Shown: piece by piece, positions 1-5,270 of the stretch
Numbering within the stretch: position 1 is the stretch's first letter
Layout of the letters: each line of letters starts with the position of its first letter
DNA from: Solirubrobacterales bacterium
Lineage (GTDB): Bacteria; Actinomycetota; Thermoleophilia; Solirubrobacterales; Solirubrobacteraceae
NCBI GenBank assembly: GCA_025964075.1
Contig: JAOPZQ010000110.1
Coordinates: 1-6,446 of the forward strand
Length of the DNA stretch: 6,446 nt
Direction of reading: 5' to 3'
Translations under genes and position numbers: made by a program
Notes under the pieces: generated by a model
The model's input: the letters and a program-made list of their open reading frames with translations, nothing else
Told to the model about the DNA's origin: nothing
Databases searched by the model: none

Positions 1-149
1 ACGCCCGCCAGTTCGTCGCCGCGGCCCGACGCTACGTCGCGCGCCGCGCGAGCGCCGGCGCCGCCGTCGTCCTGCGGGTCCGCGGCGGGGAGACGACGAT
101 CGCGTTCGCGCCGACGGCCGCGCTGGCACGGCGCGTGGCCGGCCGCTAG
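1..149 (+). CDS. C-terminal 48 residues of an unidentified protein (5'-truncated)
   Basis: The reading frame is open from the left edge (first full codon at position 3) to a TAG at 147-149. The peptide ends in ...VVLRVRGGETTIAFAPTAALARRVAGR. It is Ala/Arg/Val-rich with GC-ending codons, as in the neighbouring real genes, and begins with a stretch (RQFVAAARRYVARR) that could be an amphipathic helix. I do not recognise the family and too little is visible to assign a function. The gene stops 11 nt before a tRNA on the same strand, so the tRNA may be read from the same transcript or from a promoter inside this coding region. That this is the end of a real gene is likely but not proven. Confidence 0.55.
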   Translation, partial: ARQFVAAARRYVARRASAGAAVVLRVRGGETTIAFAPTAALARRVAGR

Positions 150-160
150 CGTCCCTGGGC

Positions 161-234
161 GGCCTCGTAGCTCAGTTGGTCAGAGCAGCGGACTCATAAT
201 CCGTCGGACCCAGGTTCGAGTCCTGGCGGGGCCA
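161..234 (+). tRNA. tRNA with CAU anticodon (elongator Met or lysidine-type Ile2)
   Basis: A full cloverleaf can be drawn. Acceptor GGCCTCG (161-167) pairs with CGGGGCC (227-233) with one T-G wobble. The D stem is GCTC/GAGC (170-173/183-186). The anticodon stem is GCGGA/TCCGT (188-192/200-204) around loop CTCATAA, with anticodon CAT at 195-197. The T stem is CCAGG/CCTGG with loop TTCGAGT, and the discriminator is A234. The 3' CCA is not encoded, because GTC follows. The first acceptor pair is G-C, so it lacks the unpaired position 1-72 of bacterial initiator tRNA and is not fMet. A CAU anticodon then means either elongator methionine or isoleucine for AUA codons, with C34 modified to lysidine by TilS. 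The acceptor GGCC.C resembles E. coli tRNA-Ile2, while the D arm resembles elongator Met, so I leave the identity open. Confidence 0.96.
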
Positions 235-238
235 GTCA

Positions 239-252
239 GCCCGCGCACGGGC
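239..252 (+). terminator. Short GC hairpin after the tRNA, possible weak terminator
   Basis: GCCCG (239-243) and CGGGC (248-252) form a perfect 5-bp stem with a CGCA tetraloop, starting 4 nt after the tRNA discriminator base. There is no T tract, so it is not a canonical intrinsic terminator. It lies between the convergent 3' ends of the tRNA and rmlC. It may limit read-through or mark a processing point, but this is weakly supported. Confidence 0.3.
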
Positions 253-271
253 ACGGCGAGCCACCCGAGCG

Positions 272-817
272 TTAGAAGGGAAGCTCCGCGGCGATGTCCG
301 CGAGGCGGGGGGCGATCCGGTCCCGCTCGGAGACGACCAGGTCCAGGTCGGGCCAGTCGATGCCGACGTCGGGGTCGTCGTAGGCGATCCCGGCCTCCGT
401 GACCGCGTCGAAGTAGCTCGAGCACTTGTAGACGACGTCGGCGACGTCCGAGAGGACGCAGAAGCCGTGGGCGAAGCCGACCGGCACGAAGAACTGACGC
501 ATCGCCTCGTCGTCGAGCTCGGCGGCCTCCCACTCGCCGAACGTAGGGGAGGCCCGGCGCAGGTCGACCACGACGTCGAGGATCCGGCCGCGCGCGCAGC
601 GGACCAGCTTCGCCTGGCCGGGCGCCGTCTGGAAGTGCATCCCGCGCAGCGTGCCGCGGCGCGAGCGCGAGTGGTTGTCCTGCACGAACTCGACCTCGAC
701 GCCCGCATCGGACCACACGTTGCGACGGTAGGTCTCGGCGAAGAAGCCGCGCTCGTCGGCGTGAACCCGGGGAGCGAGGAGGACGGGGCCGTCGAGGCGG
801 GTGGAGACGCGTTCCAT
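272..817 (-). CDS. rmlC: dTDP-4-dehydrorhamnose 3,5-epimerase (RmlC)
   Basis: This cytosolic cupin enzyme epimerises C3 and C5 of dTDP-4-keto-6-deoxy-glucose to give dTDP-4-keto-L-rhamnose, the third step of dTDP-L-rhamnose synthesis for cell-surface glycans. The protein is 181 residues, the normal family length. Visible signatures are DERGFFAET (21-29), FVQDNHS (44-50), RGMHFQ (58-63) with catalytic His61, AKLVR with Lys70, VDLRRASPTFGEW (84-96), PVGFAHGF (112-119), DVVYKCS (127-133) with catalytic Tyr130, and DDPDVGIDWP near the C-terminus. The ATG at 817 fits the family N-terminus (V.TRLDGPVLLAPRVHADERGFF); a start at 880 or 901 would add an Arg-rich extension overlapping the divergent regulator gene. 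No Shine-Dalgarno is seen before 817, but TAGGCT lies 10 nt upstream, so the mRNA may be nearly leaderless. No rmlA, rmlB or rmlD is in view. Confidence 0.95.
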   Translation of the reverse strand: MERVSTRLDGPVLLAPRVHADERGFFAETYRRNVWSDAGVEVEFVQDNHSRSRRGTLRGMHFQTAPGQAKLVRCARGRILDVVVDLRRASPTFGEWEAAELDDEAMRQFFVPVGFAHGFCVLSDVADVVYKCSSYFDAVTEAGIAYDDPDVGIDWPDLDLVVSERDRIAPRLADIAAELPF

Positions 818-827
818 GAACTCGGGA

Positions 828-833
828 AGCCTA
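828..833 (-). promoter_or_regulatory. Putative -10 element of rmlC (TAGGCT)
   Basis: Read on the minus strand, TAGGCT matches the actinobacterial -10 pattern TAnnnT. It ends 10 nt before the rmlC ATG, which would put transcription start within a few bases of the start codon. No -35 like TTGACA is visible 16-19 nt upstream, where the sequence is CG-rich. The absence of a Shine-Dalgarno for rmlC supports a near-leaderless transcript. It is a short motif with no experimental support. Confidence 0.4.
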
Positions 834-878
834 AGGGGAAGGAACGCGCGGGCGCGCCGTCGAATCAGGGGTGCGCCC

Positions 879-1754
879 ATGAAGCGCACTGACACCACCA
901 CCTCCGTCGTCGAGCTTCCCCACGGCCACCAGACGCTGTCGGTCTACATCAAGGCCCGCTTCGACGAGTTCTCCCGTTCCCAGAAGGACGTCGCGCAGTA
1001 CATCGTCGATCACCTCGACGAGGCGGCCTTCCAGACCGCCGAGGAGCTGGCGCGCCGCGCCAACACGTCGAGCTCGACGGTCGTGCGCTTCTCCCAGGCG
1101 CTCGGCTTCGAGGGGTTCCCCGAGCTCCAGCAGGCGGCCCGCGAGGAGTACCGCCGGCGCCGCGGCGAGGAGGACGGTGGCACGCTCAGCGCGGCGCCGC
1201 TGTTCAGCCTCGACCACACGGAGTTCGAGGCGGCGCTCGCCGCCGACCACGTGAACGTCGAGGAGACCGCGCGCAAGGTGTCCCGCGGGGACGTCGAGGC
1301 GGCGATCGACGCGATCGTCTCCGCCGAGCGCGTCCTCATCGCGGGCGTCGACCAGATGGCGTTCTTCGCCTCGTACTTCCGGCACCTTCTGATGCTGCTC
1401 GACCTCCGCGCGGAGACGGTCGCCAGCCCGTCGCAGGAGGCCCTCGGGCGCCTGGCGCGGATCGATGAGCGCACGCTCGTCGTCGGGCTCTCCGCGGGGC
1501 GGCCGCATCCGCTGATCACCCGCACGATGAAGCTCGCGCGCCACCGCAAGGCGCCGACGCTGGCGATTGCCGACGCGACGCTCTCGGAGGTCGCGCGGCT
1601 CGCACGGATCCGGCTCTACTACTCGTCGAACTCGCCCGCCTACGTGCGCTCGCACGCGGCGCTCCTCGCGCTGATCCAGGCGCTCGCCTACGGCGTCTAC
1701 GCCCGCGACGCGAACGCGTACGACATGCGCATCAAGGCTTTCCGATTGAAATAG
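879..1754 (+). CDS. MurR/RpiR-family transcriptional regulator (HTH + SIS domain)
   Basis: This 291-residue protein has the two-domain layout and size usual for the family. Residues about 20-95 form the N-terminal RpiR HTH: helix FDEFSRSQKDVAQYIVDHLDEA (28-49), then ...TAEELARRANTSSSTVVRFSQALGFEGFPELQ (53-84), with SSSTVVRFSQALGF as the recognition region. Residues about 140-285 form a SIS fold, seen as AERVLIAGVDQM (149-160), ERTLVVGLSAGRPHPLI (197-213) and APTLAIADATLSEVARLA (225-242). Family members bind sugar phosphates and control sugar or amino-sugar genes. Here the usual phosphate-loop Ser/Thr positions look replaced, so the ligand is uncertain. The ATG at 879 follows AGGGG (867-871) at a good distance; a longer frame from 801 would run back into rmlC. 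It is divergent from rmlC and 25 nt ahead of a membrane-protein gene, either of which may be a target. Confidence 0.9.
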   Translation: MKRTDTTTSVVELPHGHQTLSVYIKARFDEFSRSQKDVAQYIVDHLDEAAFQTAEELARRANTSSSTVVRFSQALGFEGFPELQQAAREEYRRRRGEEDGGTLSAAPLFSLDHTEFEAALAADHVNVEETARKVSRGDVEAAIDAIVSAERVLIAGVDQMAFFASYFRHLLMLLDLRAETVASPSQEALGRLARIDERTLVVGLSAGRPHPLITRTMKLARHRKAPTLAIADATLSEVARLARIRLYYSSNSPAYVRSHAALLALIQALAYGVYARDANAYDMRIKAFRLK

Positions 1755-1757
1755 CAC

Positions 1758-1777
1758 CGAGAGTGGGAACGCTCTCG
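1758..1777 (+). promoter_or_regulatory. Perfect 6-bp inverted repeat directly before a start codon
   Basis: CGAGAG (1758-1763) and CTCTCG (1772-1777) are perfect complements around an 8-nt centre (TGGGAACG). The element fills most of the 25-nt gap between the regulator stop codon and the membrane-protein ATG at 1780. As RNA it would form a hairpin whose loop carries the only purine run (GGGAA) able to serve as ribosome binding site. As DNA it is a 20-bp near-palindrome suited to a dimeric regulator such as the RpiR-type protein encoded just upstream. There is no T tract, so a terminator is unlikely. The repeat is seen directly; its function is inferred. Confidence 0.45.
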
Positions 1778-1779
1778 CC

Positions 1780-2397
1780 ATGCGACTTCCTCGTACGCGG
1801 GGCGCGATCAGCGGGTTCGTGCTCGTCATCGTCGGCCTCTGGGCGGCGCTCGTCCCGTTCTTCGGCCCGTATCTCGATCTGTCGATCGGCACCGATCGGA
1901 CGTGGCACTGGACGACAGGGCGGCTGTGGCTCGACGTCCTGCCGGGCGCGCTCGCGGTCATCGCCGGCCTGATGCTGCTCCGCGCCGTGACGCGCGCGAG
2001 CGCGGGCCTCGGCGCCGGGATCGCCGTCTGCGCCGGCACGTGGCTGATCGTCGGCCAGAGCGTGTCGTTCCTGTGGAACCACGGCGTCTCCGCCGCCGGG
2101 CAGCCGCTGTTCGGCAACGCCCACAAGACGGTCGAGGAGCTCGTCTACTTCTACGGCGTCGGCGCGCTGATCCTGTTCTTCGGCGCGTTCGCGCTCGGCC
2201 GCCTGGCGCTGCCCGCCTCGGCCGTGCCGGTCGAGGACGCCGTGGTCGCTCCGCGCCGGCGCCGCTGGCTCGGTCGCCGGCGCCGGGCGGCGGCGGACGA
2301 CGGCGTCGTCGAGCGGCCCGCTACCGAGAGGCCGGTCGAGCGGCCCCTCGCCGAGGGGCCCGTGGCCGCGCCGGACGAGCCCGTGAGACGGCCCTAA
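1780..2397 (+). CDS. Four-helix membrane protein with basic, VERP-repeat tail; function unknown
   Basis: This 205-residue protein has four clear hydrophobic segments at about 8-31, 50-70, 75-98 and 119-143. A hydrophilic loop rich in aromatic residues (IGTDRTWHWTTGRLW, 36-50) lies between helices 1 and 2, and HGVSAAGQPLFGNAHKTVEE (101-120) between 3 and 4. After the last helix come an Arg-rich patch, PRRRRWLGRRRR (158-169), which by the positive-inside rule is probably cytoplasmic, and an acidic/proline tail with VERP, TERP, VERP and VRRP units. I recall similar small multi-helix actinobacterial proteins of unknown role, but I cannot name a family. The gene sits 25 nt behind the RpiR-type regulator, probably co-transcribed, with an inverted repeat covering its ribosome-binding region. 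The tail is encoded by low-complexity GC-rich DNA with a 12-bp direct repeat and a strong hairpin. Confidence 0.85.
   Translation: MRLPRTRGAISGFVLVIVGLWAALVPFFGPYLDLSIGTDRTWHWTTGRLWLDVLPGALAVIAGLMLLRAVTRASAGLGAGIAVCAGTWLIVGQSVSFLWNHGVSAAGQPLFGNAHKTVEELVYFYGVGALILFFGAFALGRLALPASAVPVEDAVVAPRRRRWLGRRRRAAADDGVVERPATERPVERPLAEGPVAAPDEPVRRP
2308..2346 (+). repeat. 12-bp direct repeat encoding VERP in the membrane-protein tail
   Basis: GTCGAGCGGCCC occurs at 2308-2319 and again at 2335-2346, in frame and 27 bp apart, each encoding Val-Glu-Arg-Pro. Between them is a diverged TERP unit. This looks like in-frame duplication that extended the C-terminal tail. Confidence 0.75.
2342..2360 (+). repeat. 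Strong GC hairpin inside the 3' end of the membrane-protein gene
   Basis: GGCCCCTC (2342-2349) pairs perfectly with GAGGGGCC (2353-2360) around a GCC loop, 35 nt before the stop codon. There is no T tract after it, so it is not a standard intrinsic terminator. It could slow ribosomes or protect the upstream mRNA, or it could be a by-product of GC-rich repeat sequence. It overlaps the second VERP repeat. Confidence 0.5.
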
Positions 2398-2427
2398 CGG
2401 CGCGCACAACGGGCGATTGTTGGACCT

Positions 2428-2446
2428 GGCGGCCCCGGGTGCCGCC
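2428..2446 (+). promoter_or_regulatory. Inverted repeat GGCGGC-N7-GCCGCC upstream of pdxS -10
   Basis: GGCGGC (2428-2433) and GCCGCC (2441-2446) are perfect inverted repeats around CCCGGGT. The element ends 2 nt before the putative -10 TAGACT and therefore covers the -35/spacer region of the pdxS promoter. It could be an operator or a hairpin ending the upstream transcript; it has no T tract. In sequence this GC-rich, such repeats also arise by chance. Confidence 0.3.
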
Positions 2447-2448
2447 GC

Positions 2449-2454
2449 TAGACT
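2449..2454 (+). promoter_or_regulatory. Putative -10 element of pdxST (TAGACT)
   Basis: TAGACT fits the actinobacterial TAnnnT -10 pattern very well and ends only 7 nt before the pdxS ATG at 2462. No Shine-Dalgarno lies between them, so the transcript probably starts at or beside the A of ATG and is leaderless. No convincing -35 is present; a TTGGAC at 2420-2425 is too far away (23-nt spacer). Confidence 0.55.
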
Positions 2455-2461
2455 CCGACGC

Positions 2462-3346
2462 ATGCGCGACGAAGCCACTTTCCGGGTCAAAGCCGGCCTC
2501 GCGGAGATGCTCAAGGGCGGCGTCATCATGGACGTCGTCACGCCCGACCAGGCGAAGATCGCCGAGGACGCCGGCGCGTCCGCGGTCATGGCGCTCGAGC
2601 GGGTGCCCGCCGACATCCGTCGCGACGGCGGGGTCGCCCGGATGTCCGATCCCGAGATGATCAAGGGCATCCAGGAGGCGGTGACGATCCCCGTCATGGC
2701 CAAGGCGCGCATCGGCCACGTCGCCGAGGCGCTGGTGCTCGAGGCGCTCGAGGTCGACTACATCGACGAGTCCGAGGTCCTGACGCCCGCCGACGAGGCG
2801 AACCACATCGACAAGTGGGCGTTCAAGATCCCGTTCGTCTGCGGGGCCACGAACCTCGGCGAGGCCCTGCGCCGCATCGGCGAGGGCGCGGCGATGATCC
2901 GCTCGAAGGGCGAGGCGGGGACCGGCGACATCGTCGAGGCCGTGCGCCACATGCGAATGATCAAGGGCGAGATCCGCCGGCTCGGCTCGCTCGACGAGAC
3001 CGAGCTCGCGACCGCGGCCAAGGAGCTCCAGGCGCCGCTCGACCTCGTCCGCCGCATCGCCGAGGACGGCGGGCTGCCGGTCGTCCTGTTCTGCGCCGGC
3101 GGCATCGCCACGCCGGCCGACGCCGCGCTGATGATGCAGCTCGGCGCCGAGGGCGTGTTCGTCGGCTCGGGGATCTTCAAGTCCGACGACCCCGAGCGCC
3201 GTGCGCGGGCGATCGTCGAGGCGACCGTGCATTACCAGGACGCCGAGCGCGTCGCGCAGGCCTCGATGGGCCTCGGCGGTGCGATGCCGTCGCTCGAAGC
3301 GCGCAAGCTCGACGAGCAGCAGCTCCTCGCCCAGCGCGGCTGGTAG
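2462..3346 (+). CDS. pdxS: Pyridoxal 5'-phosphate synthase, PdxS (Pdx1) lyase subunit
   Basis: PdxS is the (beta/alpha)8-barrel synthase of the DXP-independent vitamin B6 pathway. It makes PLP in the cytosol from ribose 5-phosphate, glyceraldehyde 3-phosphate and ammonia delivered by PdxT, in a 12+12 complex. The protein is 294 residues, the same as B. subtilis PdxS, and numbering matches it: Asp24 in GGVIMDV, Lys81 in PVMAKARIGH (first imine lysine) and Lys149 in IRSKGEAGTG (second imine lysine). Other hallmarks are ALERVPADIR (44-53), DYIDESEVLTPADE (99-112), FVCGATNLGEALRRI (125-139), and a phosphate-binding GGIATPADAALMMQLGAEGVFVGSGIF run near 215-240. The ATG at 2462 gives the family N-terminus; a TTG at 2417 would add 15 unsupported residues. 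It sits 7 nt from pdxT, forming a two-gene operon. Confidence 0.98.
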   Translation: MRDEATFRVKAGLAEMLKGGVIMDVVTPDQAKIAEDAGASAVMALERVPADIRRDGGVARMSDPEMIKGIQEAVTIPVMAKARIGHVAEALVLEALEVDYIDESEVLTPADEANHIDKWAFKIPFVCGATNLGEALRRIGEGAAMIRSKGEAGTGDIVEAVRHMRMIKGEIRRLGSLDETELATAAKELQAPLDLVRRIAEDGGLPVVLFCAGGIATPADAALMMQLGAEGVFVGSGIFKSDDPERRARAIVEATVHYQDAERVAQASMGLGGAMPSLEARKLDEQQLLAQRGW

Positions 3347-3353
3347 GCGCGCC

Positions 3354-3920
3354 GTGACCCCGGTGGTCGGCGTCCTCGCGCTGCAGGGGGACTTCGAGGC
3401 GCACTCGCGCGTGCTGCGCGAGCTCGGCGCCGAGCCGCGCGAGGTCCGCGTTCCCGCCGACCTGCTGGGGCTCGACGGCCTGATCGTCCCCGGTGGCGAG
3501 TCGACGGTGATGACGCTGGGGATCGAGCGCGAGGGCCTCGCCGGGCCGCTGCGCGACCTCGCCGGCCGCGGAACGCCGATCCTCGGCACCTGCGCGGGGA
3601 TGATCATGCTCGACCGCGACCACCTCGGCCTGATGGACATCCGCTGCGAGCGGAACGCGTTCGGCCGCCAGGTGCGCTCGTTCGAGGTGGACCTCGACCT
3701 CGAGGGAATGGAGGGCGGCCCGGTGCGCGCGGTGTTCATCCGCGCGCCGTGGGTGGCCGAGCACGGCGCGGGCGTGGAGGTGCTCGGGGCGGTCGACGAT
3801 CATCCGATCGCCGTGCGGGAGGGAAACCTCCTCGCGATCGCCTTCCACCCCGAGCTGACGGGGGACGACCGGCTGCACCGGGCCTTCGTCGACCAGGTGC
3901 GAGCCGGCCTTCCCGCCTGA
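3354..3920 (+). CDS. pdxT: Pyridoxal 5'-phosphate synthase, PdxT (Pdx2) glutaminase subunit
   Basis: PdxT is a class I glutamine amidotransferase that hydrolyses glutamine and channels the ammonia to PdxS. The 188-residue protein shows VVGVLALQGDFEAH (4-17), VPGGEST (45-51), the nucleophile elbow GTCAGM with Cys80, ERNAFGRQVRSFE (99-111), VFIRAPW (127-133) and FHPELT with His165 and Glu167, completing the catalytic triad. The segment between CAGMIML and HLGLMDI is only about three residues (DRD), shorter than the roughly ten in B. subtilis PdxT. The start is a GTG 7 nt after the pdxS stop; no strong Shine-Dalgarno is seen, so translation is probably coupled to pdxS. A second GTG three codons in (3363) is possible but would shorten the first strand. 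The gene ends 3 nt from the convergent propeller gene. Confidence 0.97.
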   Translation: MTPVVGVLALQGDFEAHSRVLRELGAEPREVRVPADLLGLDGLIVPGGESTVMTLGIEREGLAGPLRDLAGRGTPILGTCAGMIMLDRDHLGLMDIRCERNAFGRQVRSFEVDLDLEGMEGGPVRAVFIRAPWVAEHGAGVEVLGAVDDHPIAVREGNLLAIAFHPELTGDDRLHRAFVDQVRAGLPA

Positions 3921-3923
3921 GCG

Positions 3924-5270
3924 CTAGCGGACTGAGATCTGCTTCGAGACCGTCGTGACGACGGAGCCGCTGGTAGTCACCACTCGCAGCGTCAGGCGCA
4001 GGCGCTTCTGGTGCGCCAGCTTGCGGCGAGCCGAGCTCTTCAGCTTGACCCGAAGCGTCGCCGTGCCGGCGGCCGTGAGCTGGGTCCGGCCAGATCCGAT
4101 CGTCACGTTCGCGCTCCGCGCGAGATGGAGCCGGTGGGCGACGGTCCGCGGAAGGAGCAGCGAGCCCTTGATGCTGCACGCGCGGTCACAGGTCACCTGG
4201 GCGGCCACGCCGTGTCCGAGCACGTCGGGCAGGTGCGCGGTCGACTTGACCGCGGTCGCCGACTTGCCGGTCCCGTGGTCCACCGCTGCGATGGGCGCCG
4301 GGCCCGGCGGCGGCGCGCTCGCCGGCGCTCCGAAGCCCCAGTCCGGCGTCTGAAAGGCGGCGGTGCCCGTCGGCGCCACGATCATGTGCGACCCCGAGCC
4401 GTCGACGTTCATGATGCCGATGCCGTCCGTCGTCTGGACCGCGTCGGGCATCGAATAGGCGATGTGCGTGCCGTCCGGCGAGAACGCCGGGTGGCGGCCC
4501 TCGCCTTCGCCCTTGATCCGCACCTGCCCGTTACCGTCGGCGCCGATCACGTAGACGCCGCCGGCGGTGTGGTTGACGGCATCCGAAGCCTCGAAGGTCA
4601 CCTTGCTCGAATCCGGCGCCCACGAGGGGCTGTTGGGCTGGAAGTCGGTCGACGGGACGAGCTCATGTGGCGCGCCTCCGTCGGCCCCGGCGACGTAGAT
4701 CACTGGGACGGGCCCGGGGGCGGAGTGTCGGGCGAACGCGAGCGTGCCGTTCGGCGCGGCCGCGACGTTGAAGTCGGCGCCGGTCGTCAGCTGGTGCAGG
4801 CCGGTGCCGTCCGTTGCCACCGACCAGATGCCGGAGGAGACGCTTGACGCCGTGTCGAGACGCGAGAAGACGATCCGCCCGTCGGGTGTCCAGCTCGGCG
4901 AGAGGTCGTAGGTGCTCGGTCCGTCGCCGGTCACCTGCGTGACTCCCGTCCCGTCGGCGTTCATCAGGTAGACGTTCTGGACCGTGTAGCCCGCGGCGTG
5001 CGTCATCAACGAGAACACCAGCCGCTGGCCGTCCGGCGACCAATGCGGCGGGGAGGCGGGCGTCACGGCCGGCGTCAGGGGCCCGATGGCGCCGCTGCCG
5101 TCGGCGTTCGCGACGAACACCCGCGACCCGTCGTTCAGATAGGCGATCTTGCCGTTGGCGCCGGGGAACGCGGCCTGGGCCGAGCCGGCGCTCGCAGCGA
5201 GCGCCACGGCGGCGAGCGCCAGGGGCGCGACCCGCCTCGCAGCTCGAAGCTGGATGAGATCACGGTTCAT
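3924..5270 (-). CDS. Secreted PD40/TolB-like six-bladed beta-propeller protein
   Basis: The protein is 448 residues. A Sec signal peptide covers about 1-33: a basic start (RAARR), an Ala/Leu/Val core and cleavage AQA|AFPG. Six PD40 (WD40-like) units follow to about residue 313. Each has a blade ending like VYLMNADGTG (100-109), IWSVATDGTG (148-157), IYVAGADGG, VYVIGADGNG or IGIMNVDGSG, alternating with PDG-type turns such as HWSPDGQRLVF (76-86), SWTPDGRIVF, SWAPDSSKVTF and AFSPDGTHIAY. A Pro/Ala linker (315-328) leads to a beta-rich C-terminal domain (about 350-448) with a Cys pair (CDRAC, 361-365). No catalytic residues are evident; a binding or scaffold role is likely but the ligand is unknown. 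AGGAAG lies at a proper distance before ATG 5270. The start overlaps the stop of the small upstream gene (ATGA), so the two are probably translated together. Confidence 0.92.
   Translation of the reverse strand: MNRDLIQLRAARRVAPLALAAVALAASAGSAQAAFPGANGKIAYLNDGSRVFVANADGSGAIGPLTPAVTPASPPHWSPDGQRLVFSLMTHAAGYTVQNVYLMNADGTGVTQVTGDGPSTYDLSPSWTPDGRIVFSRLDTASSVSSGIWSVATDGTGLHQLTTGADFNVAAAPNGTLAFARHSAPGPVPVIYVAGADGGAPHELVPSTDFQPNSPSWAPDSSKVTFEASDAVNHTAGGVYVIGADGNGQVRIKGEGEGRHPAFSPDGTHIAYSMPDAVQTTDGIGIMNVDGSGSHMIVAPTGTAAFQTPDWGFGAPASAPPPGPAPIAAVDHGTGKSATAVKSTAHLPDVLGHGVAAQVTCDRACSIKGSLLLPRTVAHRLHLARSANVTIGSGRTQLTAAGTATLRVKLKSSARRKLAHQKRLRLTLRVVTTSGSVVTTVSKQISVR

Noticed and set aside
172..708. Minus-strand 178-residue frames ending in a peptide like PRQDSNLGPTDYESAAL
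   Set aside because: That peptide is the well-known false translation of tRNA antisense sequence. The rest is an out-of-frame shadow of rmlC, with the Arg/Ser/Ala composition typical of shadow frames in GC-rich DNA.
801..878. N-terminal extension of the RpiR-type regulator to ATG 801
   Set aside because: The extra 26 residues are Arg-rich, overlap the rmlC start, and lack a ribosome binding site. ATG 879 has AGGGG 7 nt upstream and gives the family length.
818..901. N-terminal extension of rmlC to 880 or 901
   Set aside because: The added residues (RRRARAF...) do not belong to the family and would overlap the divergent regulator gene. The start at 817 gives the normal 181 residues.
831..2126. 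431-residue minus-strand frame opposite the regulator and membrane-protein genes
   Set aside because: Its composition is dominated by Arg, Ala, Glu and Val with no recognisable domain, and it lies wholly antisense to two well-supported genes.
2417..2461. TTG start for pdxS adding 15 residues
   Set aside because: ATG 2462 gives exact length and residue numbering agreement with B. subtilis PdxS and fits the -10 at 2449. The extension crosses the promoter and inverted repeat.
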